A stretch of DNA of 64,000 bases from Cloeon dipterum (taxonomy: Eukaryota; Arthropoda; Insecta; Ephemeroptera; Baetidae): assembly GCF_949628265.1 (NCBI RefSeq), contig NC_088788.1:18166001-18230000 (forward strand), in the 5' to 3' direction. The position numbers and the translations under genes were made by a program. Below the pieces are notes generated by a model. It searched no databases, was not told the DNA's origin, and was given only the letters and a program-made list of their open reading frames with translations. Of this stretch, positions 1-12,645 are shown piece after piece. The number at the start of each line of letters is the position of its first letter. The stretch's first letter is position 1.

Positions 1-1482
1 ATGGCGCGAGGAAAGAGATGTTCACGTCCCTAACACACTCGTCCGGTCGGCAACACCCCGAAACAGCGCTACAGGGACAAAGGTTAAAGGTCGCAGCGTT
101 TGTTAATAACGCGCGACAGACGGACGCCCACTCGACGCTGAATCTCGACCGCCAACCCCTTTGAGCGTACGCAAAAACACATTGTAAACAGAGAGCAGCG
201 CTTGTCAAAGAGCAAAGGTGCCAAGGCACGAGGCGTGGAACATCATTCCAGCGTGGGCAGCGTGCGCGACCTTTTCAGATGTAGCAATAAAAACCTGTGA
301 AATGATTTCAATGTGATGTACTAATTATATTTGCGGCGCGTATTGTAATTTTTATTCGGCTGGAGAAATATAAACATAATAATAAAACCTTAAAGCTACC
401 CTGCTGATCTGCAATAAACATAATTTTATGAGTCTAAAAAGTATAGTTATTTTGTCCAACTTAAAACCTTGCCAAATACTGTACTGACTGATTGATTTTC
501 TTAATTTCCCTCTGTTATCAAAAAAACAAAAAACAAATGTTTTTTTTATTTTTATCTGTTGTGTTCTGAATGTCGGAAGGTGTGGAGCATAGTTGCTCTG
601 CTGATCCGCAATAAAAAAATCACTTTGAATCTAAAATTATCTTGTACCTAACAAACATAACAAAATATCGTACACATTATTTTTAATTGATTTAGGAATT
701 TTTTAGCATTTTCCAAAACTTTATATTCCGACGTGATACATTTTTACGCTTTTTAGAGGGGTTTGAGACTTGAGACAGTTCGAGACCAATTTAGACGGGT
801 TTAAACGAATTTTACTCCATCATGATCGAGTTCTTTTATGGCTGTACTGACAGATTTCAATTTTTTAATTAAAAATTAACTTCAATAGAATTTTTACTTC
901 ATCAGCTTTTCCTTAGGGTTGCAAGTTTTATAAAGATGTTACATTGAAGCTAAAGTTTTAATTTAAGCCACCAGGGAATTTATGGTAGCATAACTTTTAA
1001 GAAGCGTTAAACAGAAAAATAAATTTAAAGATAGGAGTGATAAATTTTTCCAAGCAAAAAATTGCCTGTTCAAGCTACTTGCTAAGCAAATATAATTTTA
1101 CACAAATAATGACTGCAGGCTATGTCAGACGTTTTTGAGTACTCCAGACCGTCTAGAATGATTTAAATAATGCTGCTCATAAGTCTTAAAATTGCGTGAC
1201 TCTTCCTTGTAAAAGTAAATCAGAGTCACAAAATTAAAAAATGAAGACCTCGCCTACATCAAATGAGGTTGCGAATAAACAAAACAATAATTTTCCATTT
1301 TATTTTCCTTTCATTTTCGTCAAGCAACAATTTGCCCACAACAACAACAATGGCAAAATGTATTATTATTTCCGTATTTGGTTCTGCTGGTGGTTAGAAA
1401 CACGGATCGCGCAGGCTGACGGGTGGGCGCTCGCTGGGGCAGGTCGGAGGGGCGACCGCGCATGGACGTGTGTGCGGAGAGC

Positions 1483-1484
<2 letters not shown>

Positions 1485-1550
<66 letters not shown>
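1485..1550. repeat. (GA)33 microsatellite
   Basis: An uninterrupted GA dinucleotide tract of about 66 nt inside a GC-rich patch. It generates spurious Arg-Glu and Ser-Leu open frames on both strands. GA repeats can bind GAGA-factor-type proteins in insects, but nothing here shows that it does. Confidence 0.97.
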
Positions 1551-1557
<7 letters not shown>

Positions 1558-4500
1558 GGGCTGCTGCATATCTCTCCGGCAGTCGCTCCTCGGCAGCAGA
1601 GACGCCGACAACGCAGAGTCTGTCTTTGGTGTGCGGCCGGCCCCCTCGAGTGCCACTTGTGATTGTGAGTCTTGACATTTTCTTCGCATTTTTCACCCAC
1701 GCGTTCAGGCAAATTTGCTGAGCTCGAGTTTTCTGCTTTTTTGAAAAAGGGCGATTTTGCCCTCGTGAAAGAAGCTGGCGGAATGAAAGGCGCCGCGCTC
1801 TGAAGATAAGAACGAAAAGGAGGCGACACGTCTTCCTCCTTTCTTCGCTCGATTTTCAGACAACTTTCTGCACACAGCCCGAGAGCAGATCTTTTTTTGC
1901 TTTTGTCCCTTGTTGCCTTTGTTTGGCCACTTTCGATAAGGTTCCAAAATAGAAATTGAATGGCGAGCATTCAGCGAGTGAAAGAATGGCACTCGCTAAA
2001 ATTGCCAGCCGCCTCTGTCTGGTATTTTTAAACAGATTCTAAAAAACATTGGTTTTGTTCTGTTATGAGCCTTTAATGTTTTTGATATCTTTTACTCTAT
2101 TTTCTTCGTGGTATTCAAACGGTACCAAGCACGATAAAATTTTCCAGTCCAGTTTTTAAAAATAAACATGCTGTGAAATTCTCTTATTGATGTTCTGTGT
2201 TCGACCAATGAAAACGCGGGGTGCGTGTTTTAAAATTAAATTATTCACAAAGAAATGTCACAGCACCAAAAATTATGTTCGGAGCTTCTCGCTACTAAAC
2301 TTCCCCTCTGATTGAATTATTAAAGAGAAAAGTAGTGTGCAGGGGATTACACTTCTGAAGAGGAAAACTTTTCAACTGGCGCACACAGTTGCGAGAGAAA
2401 TGCAAATTACTCACAATTATATCACTCCAGAACGAAACTTTGACATTCAGATGTGAGCACTGGCGCGTGCGTGCTCCAGTCTGTATTTTGGCACAGTAGA
2501 GGCTTTTCAAAATTAAAAAAGGCACGAGTTATTTATCGAGCACGTGGACTATCGCACACGGGCTGAGCGCCGAGAAATTGCTTTTTCTGCCTTTTTGTGC
2601 GCTAAGCGCAGATTCACACTAGCAGCAGCGTAATGATCGATAATGGGCAAATGGGCAAGACGCGAAATGGGGCAATTTCAATGCTTTGTAAGTGCGTTGC
2701 GGCATAGGCGAAAGAACGCTCCCAATATTTCAGGTAGACGTGTGCCTCATTATAATAAATCCTCATTCGCAGAGGCGAGCGTCTGTTTGATTTACTGCGC
2801 GAAAAAATAAATTCTCCAGACGCATTACAACGTGATAGGCGCTGCAACAATTGAGATAGATGCATGCTTGAAGAAAATTTTATTTAATATTTTTATTCAA
2901 CTTAGCATTAGTTTCTTGAAAATGGTACACATTAACATTAAAAGTTCAAGGAGTTTTATAGTTTTCGCATCCATCTCTAAAAATAGTTTGAATTGAATCC
3001 GGCTAAAATTTTGAGTTCCGTAGTCAGCCGCAAGCCGTCGTTACTTTGAAGCTAAGACGCGCCAGCCACACCAGCCGCTGGTCAAAAAAACCGAAAGAAT
3101 CGAAAAGTTCTGGAGAAAAATTTGTATCCGGCACTTCAAGCCGTTAAGCACTATCAAACTTCACTTTTAAAAATTTGTCTGCCGCCGACCTAAAATTTGG
3201 TTTAAGCCGGGCAGCCAGCCGCCGCCTCAAAATTACGCGGCTGCATGAGACCTTTAACTACTACTAACCCTATGAAGGCATCTTTTTTAAATTTTCCTGT
3301 CAACAAATTTTTTCTCTTCTCCGAATGGGCCATGTCCAGTTTTTGCATGCTGACTCGCTGAAAGCGGCGTTCATTTGACTGTTCTGTTAGGAATGATTAG
3401 CAGAACTAACGCAGTCGGTTTTTGCAGAGTATTGCATCATTCCATGCCGCCTCTCTTGAGCAAGCAACCCGCCGTTTTTGCTCGAATTTCATCGACTAGC
3501 CGTTGCATTAATTATTTGGCGCTCGCTTTTCATTAGTCTCTAGCATTTATTTCTTTCTCTGCGCTCTAGCGTTTCCACTCGTGGGCTCCTTTCAATATTT
3601 CATGTGCACGAATCAGCTACGTCAGACGAGCAGGTAAAGCGACTTGAAAGAACCGACCCGTCGTCTTTAGACATCGCGCAGCAGCGAGGCAGTCTACTTG
3701 TGTTCTCGGGGTCGCCATGCCAAAGATATACAGAGTGTATAGTCAGTCGTCCATCAAATATTTAGCGGCGACTTTCTCCTCTCTATGCGCCGGCTTGTCA
3801 CTTTTTGACATTTTCTCTCTTGGGACGTCTGAGAGATTAATCGCAAGGAAATATATCTCTCTACGTCTATTCGGGCCTTCTAAATTGCAGTCGAGCCTTT
3901 AGAATTGAAACGATAGGATCTGTCGTCTGCTCCACGCAGCTCTAGAGATTTTAAACCTGATTTGTTTTAGCGTCTGGAAACATAATGTATTTGATTTCTT
4001 CAAAATATTCTTTCGCATGGCACATCAAACAACCGCAGAAACAAACTCGTTGAGGCTTTGATCTGAGGAGCTCGTCGAATAATTCTTGCTTGACCTCTGG
4101 CCAAGCTTCTGTAACGTATGTGACATATACGCGCGTGTATACACATTTGTGGTTTTATGCTTGTTGCTCCCCTCAAATGTGACATCTCCATCTCGATCTC
4201 CGTGTGTGCGGTTTCGCCTTAATAATCACGCACGAATTCACTGCTCGCAGCAGCACAAATACGGGCCAATGCTTTTGGCCCGGGATAACCGTCTGCCGGC
4301 AAAGTTCTTCTCAGCTCTTTGCCGCACGGCAGAAAATTTTTAGCGCGTTTCTTTGAATGGTACTTGACCGGCAGAGTTAGTCTGCGATGCGATTATCGCA
4401 CGGAATTTCTTTCTTTTCCCGAACGAGATTAGCAGGGAGTGGTCTCTGCCGCACGAGCGAAAATTGTCTCTATTATGACAGCAAGAATTTCATCTCTTGC

Positions 4501-7500
4501 ACGTGAGTTCACCAAAACTCTCTGAATGTGTAAGATATCATTGAAATTCGGATAATCGCGAGCACTTTTCATGTCTAGCTACATTTGAGAACACTTATTT
4601 TAATTATCAGACTAAACGATTCCGTTCGAGCCAAAACACGCGGTCCTAATTAAACTGATTAAAGCGACAGAGGGCACATGCATAAATGATGCTTTGCTCT
4701 GGCTGTGCAGTTGAGCCTGCCTGTTAACAAGAAATCAATGCCACGCCGCAGACGCGACCAGTGGTATTTCATCGAGACTCTGATCATCAGCCAGGCCAAA
4801 CGGTTAGAATAATTTATTATGCATGAGCCTGCAAAACACAACCGCAAAAATAGTCTGTCGCTCGATTCACTCGATTGCGAGGTGAAAGTTCACGCCGAAA
4901 GGTTTTTGAAGCGCCTTCAAAACAAATCCCTACGAAAGTTAAACTGAAAATACTTATATCATTTAAACTATAGAATGATGTGGTTACATTTCGTTAAAAG
5001 ATTTTAAGTATTTTAAAATTATATGTAGTTAAAATTTTGGTATAATTAAACATCCAGTTAAAAAATTTTGCTACGCAGATCCACTTAAATATATTCTTTT
5101 TCTTAATATATTATTTGAACAATATCCCATTTAAATCCCCATCTGATGAAGGAATATAGCAGCTAGAATGACAATCTTGTTCAACTTCTCTGTGGATTCC
5201 TAAATTGTTTGAGCCGACAAGCGTTGAAATGCAAATCGGGATCGAACGGCCCATCTAGCCCATTTCACGGCTGAAGAGTCTCCGGCTGAAAGGAGTGCCG
5301 TTGTGTGTGCGCTCTCGACATTTGTTCTTGGCAATCACAATGTCGGCCGGTCTTTCGTTCGGTTTTGCCTGCTGTTTGAAATAATTAACGATCTCTCATT
5401 CCGACGCGCGCGCGGCTATTTCGGCGAATAAAAAACAGACCGTTGCCGGCCGACACTGGCAGGGGGTGGCGGGCGGGGTTTCGCACGCAAAAACAAGATG
5501 ATTCAATGTAGCAGCCGCGCGCAGAACACTTGGGCGAACCGGTTCGGAACACTTGAAAATTGATCGCCGCAGCAACTCGACCCCATCATTCGTCGGCGGG
5601 CTCGAGTTTGTTTGTTTGTATTTGATCTGAGTGAGCCAGACGGAATTAGATCAATCCTTCTATTGTGATTGATGCTGATTGGCGCGCTCGTCAAGGTGTC
5701 GTGGAAAACGAAAACATTAGCTGCGAACCATTTAGCAAACGCGTGACATCACTCTTTTCACCTGGCTGACCCGGCGAGGACAGATTTACAACTCCAGCGA
5801 CTTGTTTCGACTCATCTTGTCATGTATGATTAGCACTGCTCCTCGTACGTCGGCTCTGGCTTTCTTGATGGTTGCAAACAGCCTGTCAACGACCTCACAA
5901 TGGTCTGCAGCTCTGAAGCAAAGGCTGGATAAACTCACTGGCTTAATTATCAGCAGTGTTGGCAAAAAGAAATTTTAGTTGCTCGCAATTTGTAAGAAAA
6001 ATCCATTAAAACGCAACAAAAACCGACATAAGAAAATGTAAAAATCTGGAAAAACCACAAGTTTTCTACACATGACAGCATGTTCAGAAATTAACTGAAA
6101 ATTTAAATTGACAGCCGGCGCAAGCGACAATAGATTAGCTGCTTGTTAATCTGCCTTGTCCCTTCGCTCGCTTAATTTCTATGGCTATCGCTGTGGCGCT
6201 GCTATCTTAATCTTACCTTTGTTTATGTCACCCATGACTGACTGAGTTTAAGTTTCATTTGGTCTACTAGAGATGAAAACTAAACTGTTTTCACCCGAAG
6301 ATTAGTTTTACTTTTCGTTCATCCCATATTAATATGGTTGAATTTGTGTTCAAAGGGTCCTCTAATCCGATTCTGGTCAAAGCAAATCCAAAGCCAGTGT
6401 GGCATACGCGTCAAAAACGAGTTGTTTCAACCGTTTAAGTGCTTCCTCTGCCTGACAGCATTAAAAATCCCGGCTCGACTGGCCTCTTGAAATCTGGCAG
6501 ACGTCACGCGCGTATAATGTTCCCTCTCTAATGTTTTTTGATTTAGTGCCAGCTACACATTTTGTGAAAAATTTCGCAGCAAATGTTGCCGTCACACAAC
6601 GCGCTTAGTGCGATTCCGCGAGCAATTAAGCCCGGCTAAATCTGCCCTCGAATTTACGGCCGGTCTAATTGCAAAAATGTGCGGCCATCATAGCCGCGGA
6701 CAAATGTTTCGCTTGCTTGTTTTCACAGCGACCGGGATCGGATTTTCACTCGCCTACAACCATCAAAGGGGATGAAGCCGCAAATCTGTTGAATAATGGC
6801 GACGAATCGCGGGGCTAATCGTCTCACGTTTCTAATCTTTTAAAAGCTCAAATAACACGTGAGAGACTGGAGGGTGAAAAAAATTAGAGCTACCCTACCC
6901 TGCTCGCACGCTCCGAGGCTAATCTGGAATCAGCGGCTCACCGCACCCGATTTTGTTTCTGTCTTTTCTTCCGGTGGCGATTTTTACGTTTCCTCCACGC
7001 TTATTTCTCATTTTCCCCGAGCGTGATCGAATAACGTCACTCTTCAATAATGTACCACGTATTCTCGCACGTGCTGTGCCGATTGAATCAAGATCAAATC
7101 CGCCCTCGACACCTTTTCCTGCATCTCGTCCCGATTGATTTCGTCAAAGGTGGGTTTCTCGCCCTACATGGCTGCTTGTATCTCAAACAGTCGAGTTTTG
7201 TCGAGAGAAAACTTGAAAATTTCATTTTTCGCTTTTTGTTTGGATTGGTATTTTTTTTTAAAGATACAGAATTAGGGTTTGAGAAGGTATGTTGTAAGGT
7301 TTTTTAATTTTGCAAATCTTCTAGTTCCCTTTTTTTAACTCAAATTTTGTAGGTAAAACGTGGCAAAAATATTTAAACATGTTATTTTAAATTTATAAAG
7401 TCATTCCCCAGACTTTCATCAGTGGCCAGCAACGCGCTCATTAAAAGTCGAGCACAACTTCATTGCCAAAGAATGAGCTTTATGCCCATTGATTCAGCAC

Positions 7501-7740
7501 TTAGTACAAATTCAAAGGAACTTGAAAATGCATATGGTCATTAAGAAATCTCCATCTCTCATGTCATTATAATTCTGGTGCATTTTGCTCATTACTTCTC
7601 AACGGGGGAGCATCAAAGCGCTAATTGCTGAAGAAAGTCGAGACGGCGGCAAATATTTACCGTGTCCCTGCCTCGCCCGCTGACACGGCTATCGGCACAT
7701 TTTGAAATTTGCATATCATTTTGTTTGCACTCGGTCGACG

Positions 7741-7880
7741 ACTCTCATTGCGCCCCGCGGCGAACTAGGTCAGACCCGGGGGGTTGAGGGAGGCGGCCGA
7801 GGACGAATCCACCGCGCTCCAGCCAACCCCGGCGCACCGTTCTCCCTCTCCCTCTCTCTCTTGCTCGCCCGGTGCAATCT
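7741..7880. other. GC-rich, CpG-dense patch
   Basis: A short GC-rich block, ending in a CT-rich run, embedded in AT-rich DNA. It could be a promoter or enhancer of an unseen gene. No TATA box, initiator or adjoining coding exon was recognised. Confidence 0.3.
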
Positions 7881-8100
7881 CGTGCATTTTTATCACTGCG
7901 GGATCGGCTGCCGGCGTCTCTGATTATTAGGCCGCTCGGCAAAAGTAACAAGCTGCCAAGGAAGAGCAGCAGTTTGCTCGCAATATTTACGCGTAATCTC
8001 GGGAGAATGGCCTCGCATCAGCCCGCTCTAACGCTCGCCGTCGCTTTGTCTGATGGGGAAAATCGTCCTCTTTGCTTTGTAATTTGCATCGACCTGGGAA

Positions 8101-11100
8101 CGTCCAAATAAGTCAAACATCTAATTATTGTTATTTAAATAAAAGCTTGGAATTTGATTGTAAACTCCGTCAATCTCGTCAATTTAAATGGAATGCGCAA
8201 ATTATTCAGGTATAATTTATGTCTTAACTATATTATTAGTTTTTAGCAGGGTTGCATTTCCTTATTACCCGGTTTTTCACCACTGATTTTAACCGTTACT
8301 ATCTAGTTTATATTTATCAATTTCTTACGCTAAAAATCAATTATTTCCTCGAAAAAAAATATCAAGTCAAGGGCATAGACAAAAAATTAACTAATCATTT
8401 AAAAGTAAAATTTTTTCCTGAAAGTAATTTAAAAAAAAAAAACACGAGATGTAGAGCTCAATATTTTCAAAAGTTTCGAGTTTTATGTCTCCATTGTTTG
8501 GTAAATTTTAAAGTTTATATTTTGTTTTTAATTCATTTTTATTTTGATCCTTAATAGATTTGTCTTTGTGCAAAACAAACGTTTGGCAGGTTCAACGCAT
8601 TCATAATCTTGACGAGAGTTTCATTCCAATATTTAAAAGCAATTAAAATGAAATCAGCTCTATCCACTGACAAGCTGCAATTAAAAAGTTATTATCTGGA
8701 TTAGCTCTGGAGAAAAAGCTGACAGATTTGCTGCACAAAGCAGAATAGTACAAAAGCAAAAATGTGCTCTATGTTCATCAGCTGCGATTTGGCCGAGCGA
8801 ATGCGACGTGCATTGCACATATTATCGCGCAGCGAGTTTCTTTCCGCTAGCCCCGCCTCTGGGTTCCGATTCCGTTCTCGCGGGAGCTATGCAACCGGTT
8901 GAACCGGCGTGCCTCACCCGGCTGCATAAATCCTAGCAGCCAGGGGGTATTTTATTTGCCAGCCGGCCCAAATGGAGGCGCCATGTGTGAGTGTGGGCGA
9001 GTTATCTGCTTGATTTAGTGCGGCTAATGACAAAAGAAACCTTGCACTCGCCTCATAAATAACAATCAATGTGCATACATTCGCCGCAGGCTTTTATCAA
9101 TTTGCGACACGAGAATAGATGACTGTCAGGGGATAAGAGAAGTCCAATCACCGGGGCAAAAGCTGCTGATGACTCCATTTCCGCATGGAAAATTGCTTTC
9201 GCCACCCTCCTTCCATAAATAAAAACCAAAGCTCGCGCTGCACCGCTGGAAAAATATAACGTGGCTTTCATCGATTTTTTTTAGAGTGTGGCAATTACAA
9301 TTCGTAATGTTTTCCGGACCACAATGAACTGCTGTTGATTGTGGTCACTGTGATTTTTTCCTACAAATTGTCATTTTAAAAAGCTACATTTTCCCAATAT
9401 CTAAGGCCTTTCTAGATCGTGCAGTGTCAATCCAGTAAATTTCAGTTTTTCCCCAAAATAAACAGGTTTGCATGACATATCCTTCTGAGTGAATTTTAAT
9501 AAAGTTCTCCCAACTGAAAATGACAAAGCAGTAGATACCGAGTTGCTAAATTCTTCGCGTAAGCATCATGAAGGAAAATCACAGTTTAATATAAACAACA
9601 ACCGTTTTTCCTTCGTAACTCCTCAAGCGGAATAGCTGAATTTTCATTTGAACAAATTTCACCACTCTGGCGGTGCTAGCTGGCAAAAGCAGCGAGATTC
9701 ACCCTCTCTGGGGCAATGAACTTTGCTCCTTCTCTGGCGTTTTGCTGCAAGTTGACACAGCCCTGGCAACCGTGAGCGCATATGTATGTAATTTTGCAAG
9801 CTTGTAATCGACGGCAAAGCGATGTGAGCACGTCGCAGAGCAAGCAGTGCGTTATGTTTTTCGCATTTCAGTCAGCGAGGCGCACTTTTTTAATGGCACA
9901 TTTGACTTTCCAGCGGTGCGGCCAGAAATGGATTTGCGCGATGCGACCGTCGTTTTTCCCACTTCAACAGCGCGCTTGATGAAATGATCCGTCTATTTGC
10001 GAAATGTTCGTCCGGTGTTGTTATTCATTGCAACACACACACACGCCCTGAGAGCCGCTCCAAGTGCGCAGTCAAATGAATGCGCCGCAATTCGCCCTTT
10101 TGCCACGTCGCTCTGCGAATTAAAGCGGTTTCGTTCCATCTGTCTGCTGAATTATTAATTTGCCGCTGCTGCCAGCGGTGGGGCCAAATTTTTAGAAGCA
10201 ATGTAGACGAGCACGCCCTTACAAACAGTTTAATTGCAAGAGTATGAATGGCAAATTAGTGCTCCTATTTGCATTTTGCAACCTGCTACTAGTTTAATTA
10301 GCTGGCGCAACTTTGCGCTCACTTCACGAGAATTTCGTAGTCTTGACGCAAGCGTGAATAATTTTCATATTTTACATAGTAGTTTATTTTTATTCCCCAA
10401 AAATAGTTGCTCGAATATAGTTTATTTTTTCGTTGAAATCTGTTTTAGTTTACTTTTGGGGCTTAAATTTTTTTATCATGACAATATTTTGGTAAATATT
10501 ATTTTAAGTGGAACTGTTCTTGAACATAACTTAGTATACTAGCAAAATATTAATTGCAAAATCAACCAAACGCACAGCTCTAAAAATGATTGATCTAATC
10601 TCAGGTTAAATTCAGAGCTGAAAATTGGATGTGTACCAAACTTTTGATGTCAACCCATTTTTGACTCACACAAATTCGAAAAAATATAGATAAACAGTGC
10701 AAAATTTGCTGCTAAACATGAATCAAATTGACAGCAGAGCTCTCGATTGAGCTTGTATGTATTTTCCCAAGCCCTTGCTCGGTCAGCATCGAGCCCTGGG
10801 CAAGCAAACACGATGAACGAGCAGGAAAATGAGGACGTCGGCGAAAAATGACTGCCAATTTGGCATACCGCCTCGCGCATTCTGTCCCTTCCTCTCTGTC
10901 AGTCAGTCGACAACATGCAAATTCGTGTGTGTTGACCAAAATTTGCATATGCTTTCCCGTTTGAAGTTTGAATGCGAAAAAATTGTGGTTTTCAGCCGCA
11001 CGTGCACGGCCGATAAGAGGGAATAAAAATCAGCGAAGCAAACGGACGCGCTGCCAGGCAGGCTCTCCGCAATATGGCCAAATTTTACACCCGATGGCCA

Positions 11101-12556
11101 ATAAAGCGCGACAGCTTTTATGGATCAGCGCTGCCCCTATTCGCACCGAGCGGCGTCGCTGCTTCGTTTAGACGAAAAGCAGCCTTCCAATAAACCCCTT
11201 TGCAATCGCCGCACACGTGTATGACTCGCTCGAGTGGCTCTTACAACGCGCGGCCTCTTACTCGGCTTTAAGTAATCCGGCCGATGTGGTTAAAATTTAA
11301 TTAAGTTGGGAATTCTTACAGTTGATGCTTCACGTAAGCCCAAATTAACGTAAAATTCACACTGAAATGGCACTGGCAAAAGGTTGAATTTTAATTGGAA
11401 TTTAACACTCGAATTTGTATTTCATTTTGAGCAATTACTGGCAATCGCCGCTGCCACAGCGAAATTATTTTCTTGGCAGATTTCGATTCCTCTCGTGAGA
11501 CCTTATCACAGTAGAAGGTGGGATGCCAGTACAGGAGAACAAGATTCTTTAGGGTGGCTCAAATATTTGGAAAATCTCAACATATTCACACAAATTGTGG
11601 AAAGACGTAGCAATCAAACATCCGAATTTATATAAAATTCTTTTAAAGACGTCGATTTAATTATATAGACGTTTCAGCCAAATGATAATTTCAGGGGTTA
11701 GTCAATACAATATTACACATTCATACTTATCAATACACAAATAGGGCGTTCGACATGAACGTTGGACTTCACTCAGAGTCTTGCACTTTAACGTTTCAAA
11801 TCCGTTGGTACAAGGTCCTCTAAACTCAGATCTTCCGCCGTCATCACCGAATTATCTAATATCAGTTTCGTAGTCGTCACATGGGCGCACTACAGCCAGT
11901 TGGCCAGGTATCAAAAATTTGGGTAGATTGTACAATCAACTTGAAATGGTTTGAATCCGCAACTCAATGCGAAACCGTTCTCGTGGTCTTGGCCCATCGT
12001 GGCCAAGCCACCCTAGGCGGACGAGTCGTGCTTCACTCGGCCAGCTACACTCTCCTTATGCCGAGCTGAGCATAAAGCCCCTGCTGGCTTACAAAATAAC
12101 ACAAATTCACAAATACAATTCTTTCTCAAACGCCCTAACAGATGGCAGAAACAAATCAACTAAACGAGAATCTAAATACTCGTTACAATCAAATCTTCTC
12201 TGCTTTAAATTTTTCATCGTTTGTTTCTAACGTTTGATTTAAACTTGCTTTTGTAAACATTAAAAAGCTCTTCCAAACTCTCGTTTACGGAGTCGATGAA
12301 GGTTTTTAAGTTCACAGTCGTATATTATTCCACCCCGCGGAAAGGATAAGTAGATCTGTATGTATTGCAGGTTGTGAGGTCAGTCTCCTGAATTATTACG
12401 CTTGCTGTGATCCTCCGAGAATGCAACGAACCGCGGCAATTTTTCATCCTTTTGCCCGCACTCTAGAGTGCTCGACGTTACATTATTCATCTGCAAGTAG
12501 AAGTGAGCGCTAAAAAGCGGCAAATAGCCGTGCACACAAAAGGAAAATAAATGCCG

Positions 12557-12645
<89 letters not shown>

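Larger units (their letters stand above)
1..8100. other. Gene-poor region, left part
   Basis: I see no coding exon of a recognisable family here. Open frames are short, lack family motifs, or are translations of the GA tract. Composition alternates between AT-rich stretches (about 300-1,200 and 4,920-5,160) and GC-richer patches with clustered CpG (about 1,400-1,660, 5,400-5,620 and 7,740-7,920). It could be intergenic DNA or a very large intron of a gene lying to the left; the sequence alone does not decide. Confidence 0.6.

Noticed and set aside
1241-1970. ORFs with Arg-Glu or Ser-Leu runs on both strands
   Set aside because: Translations of the (GA)33 tract. The same holds for 12,487-12,669 over the TC tract.
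11940-11965. tRNA B-box-like GGTTTGAATCC
   Set aside because: The flanking bases do not form a T-stem and no A box or acceptor stem was found.
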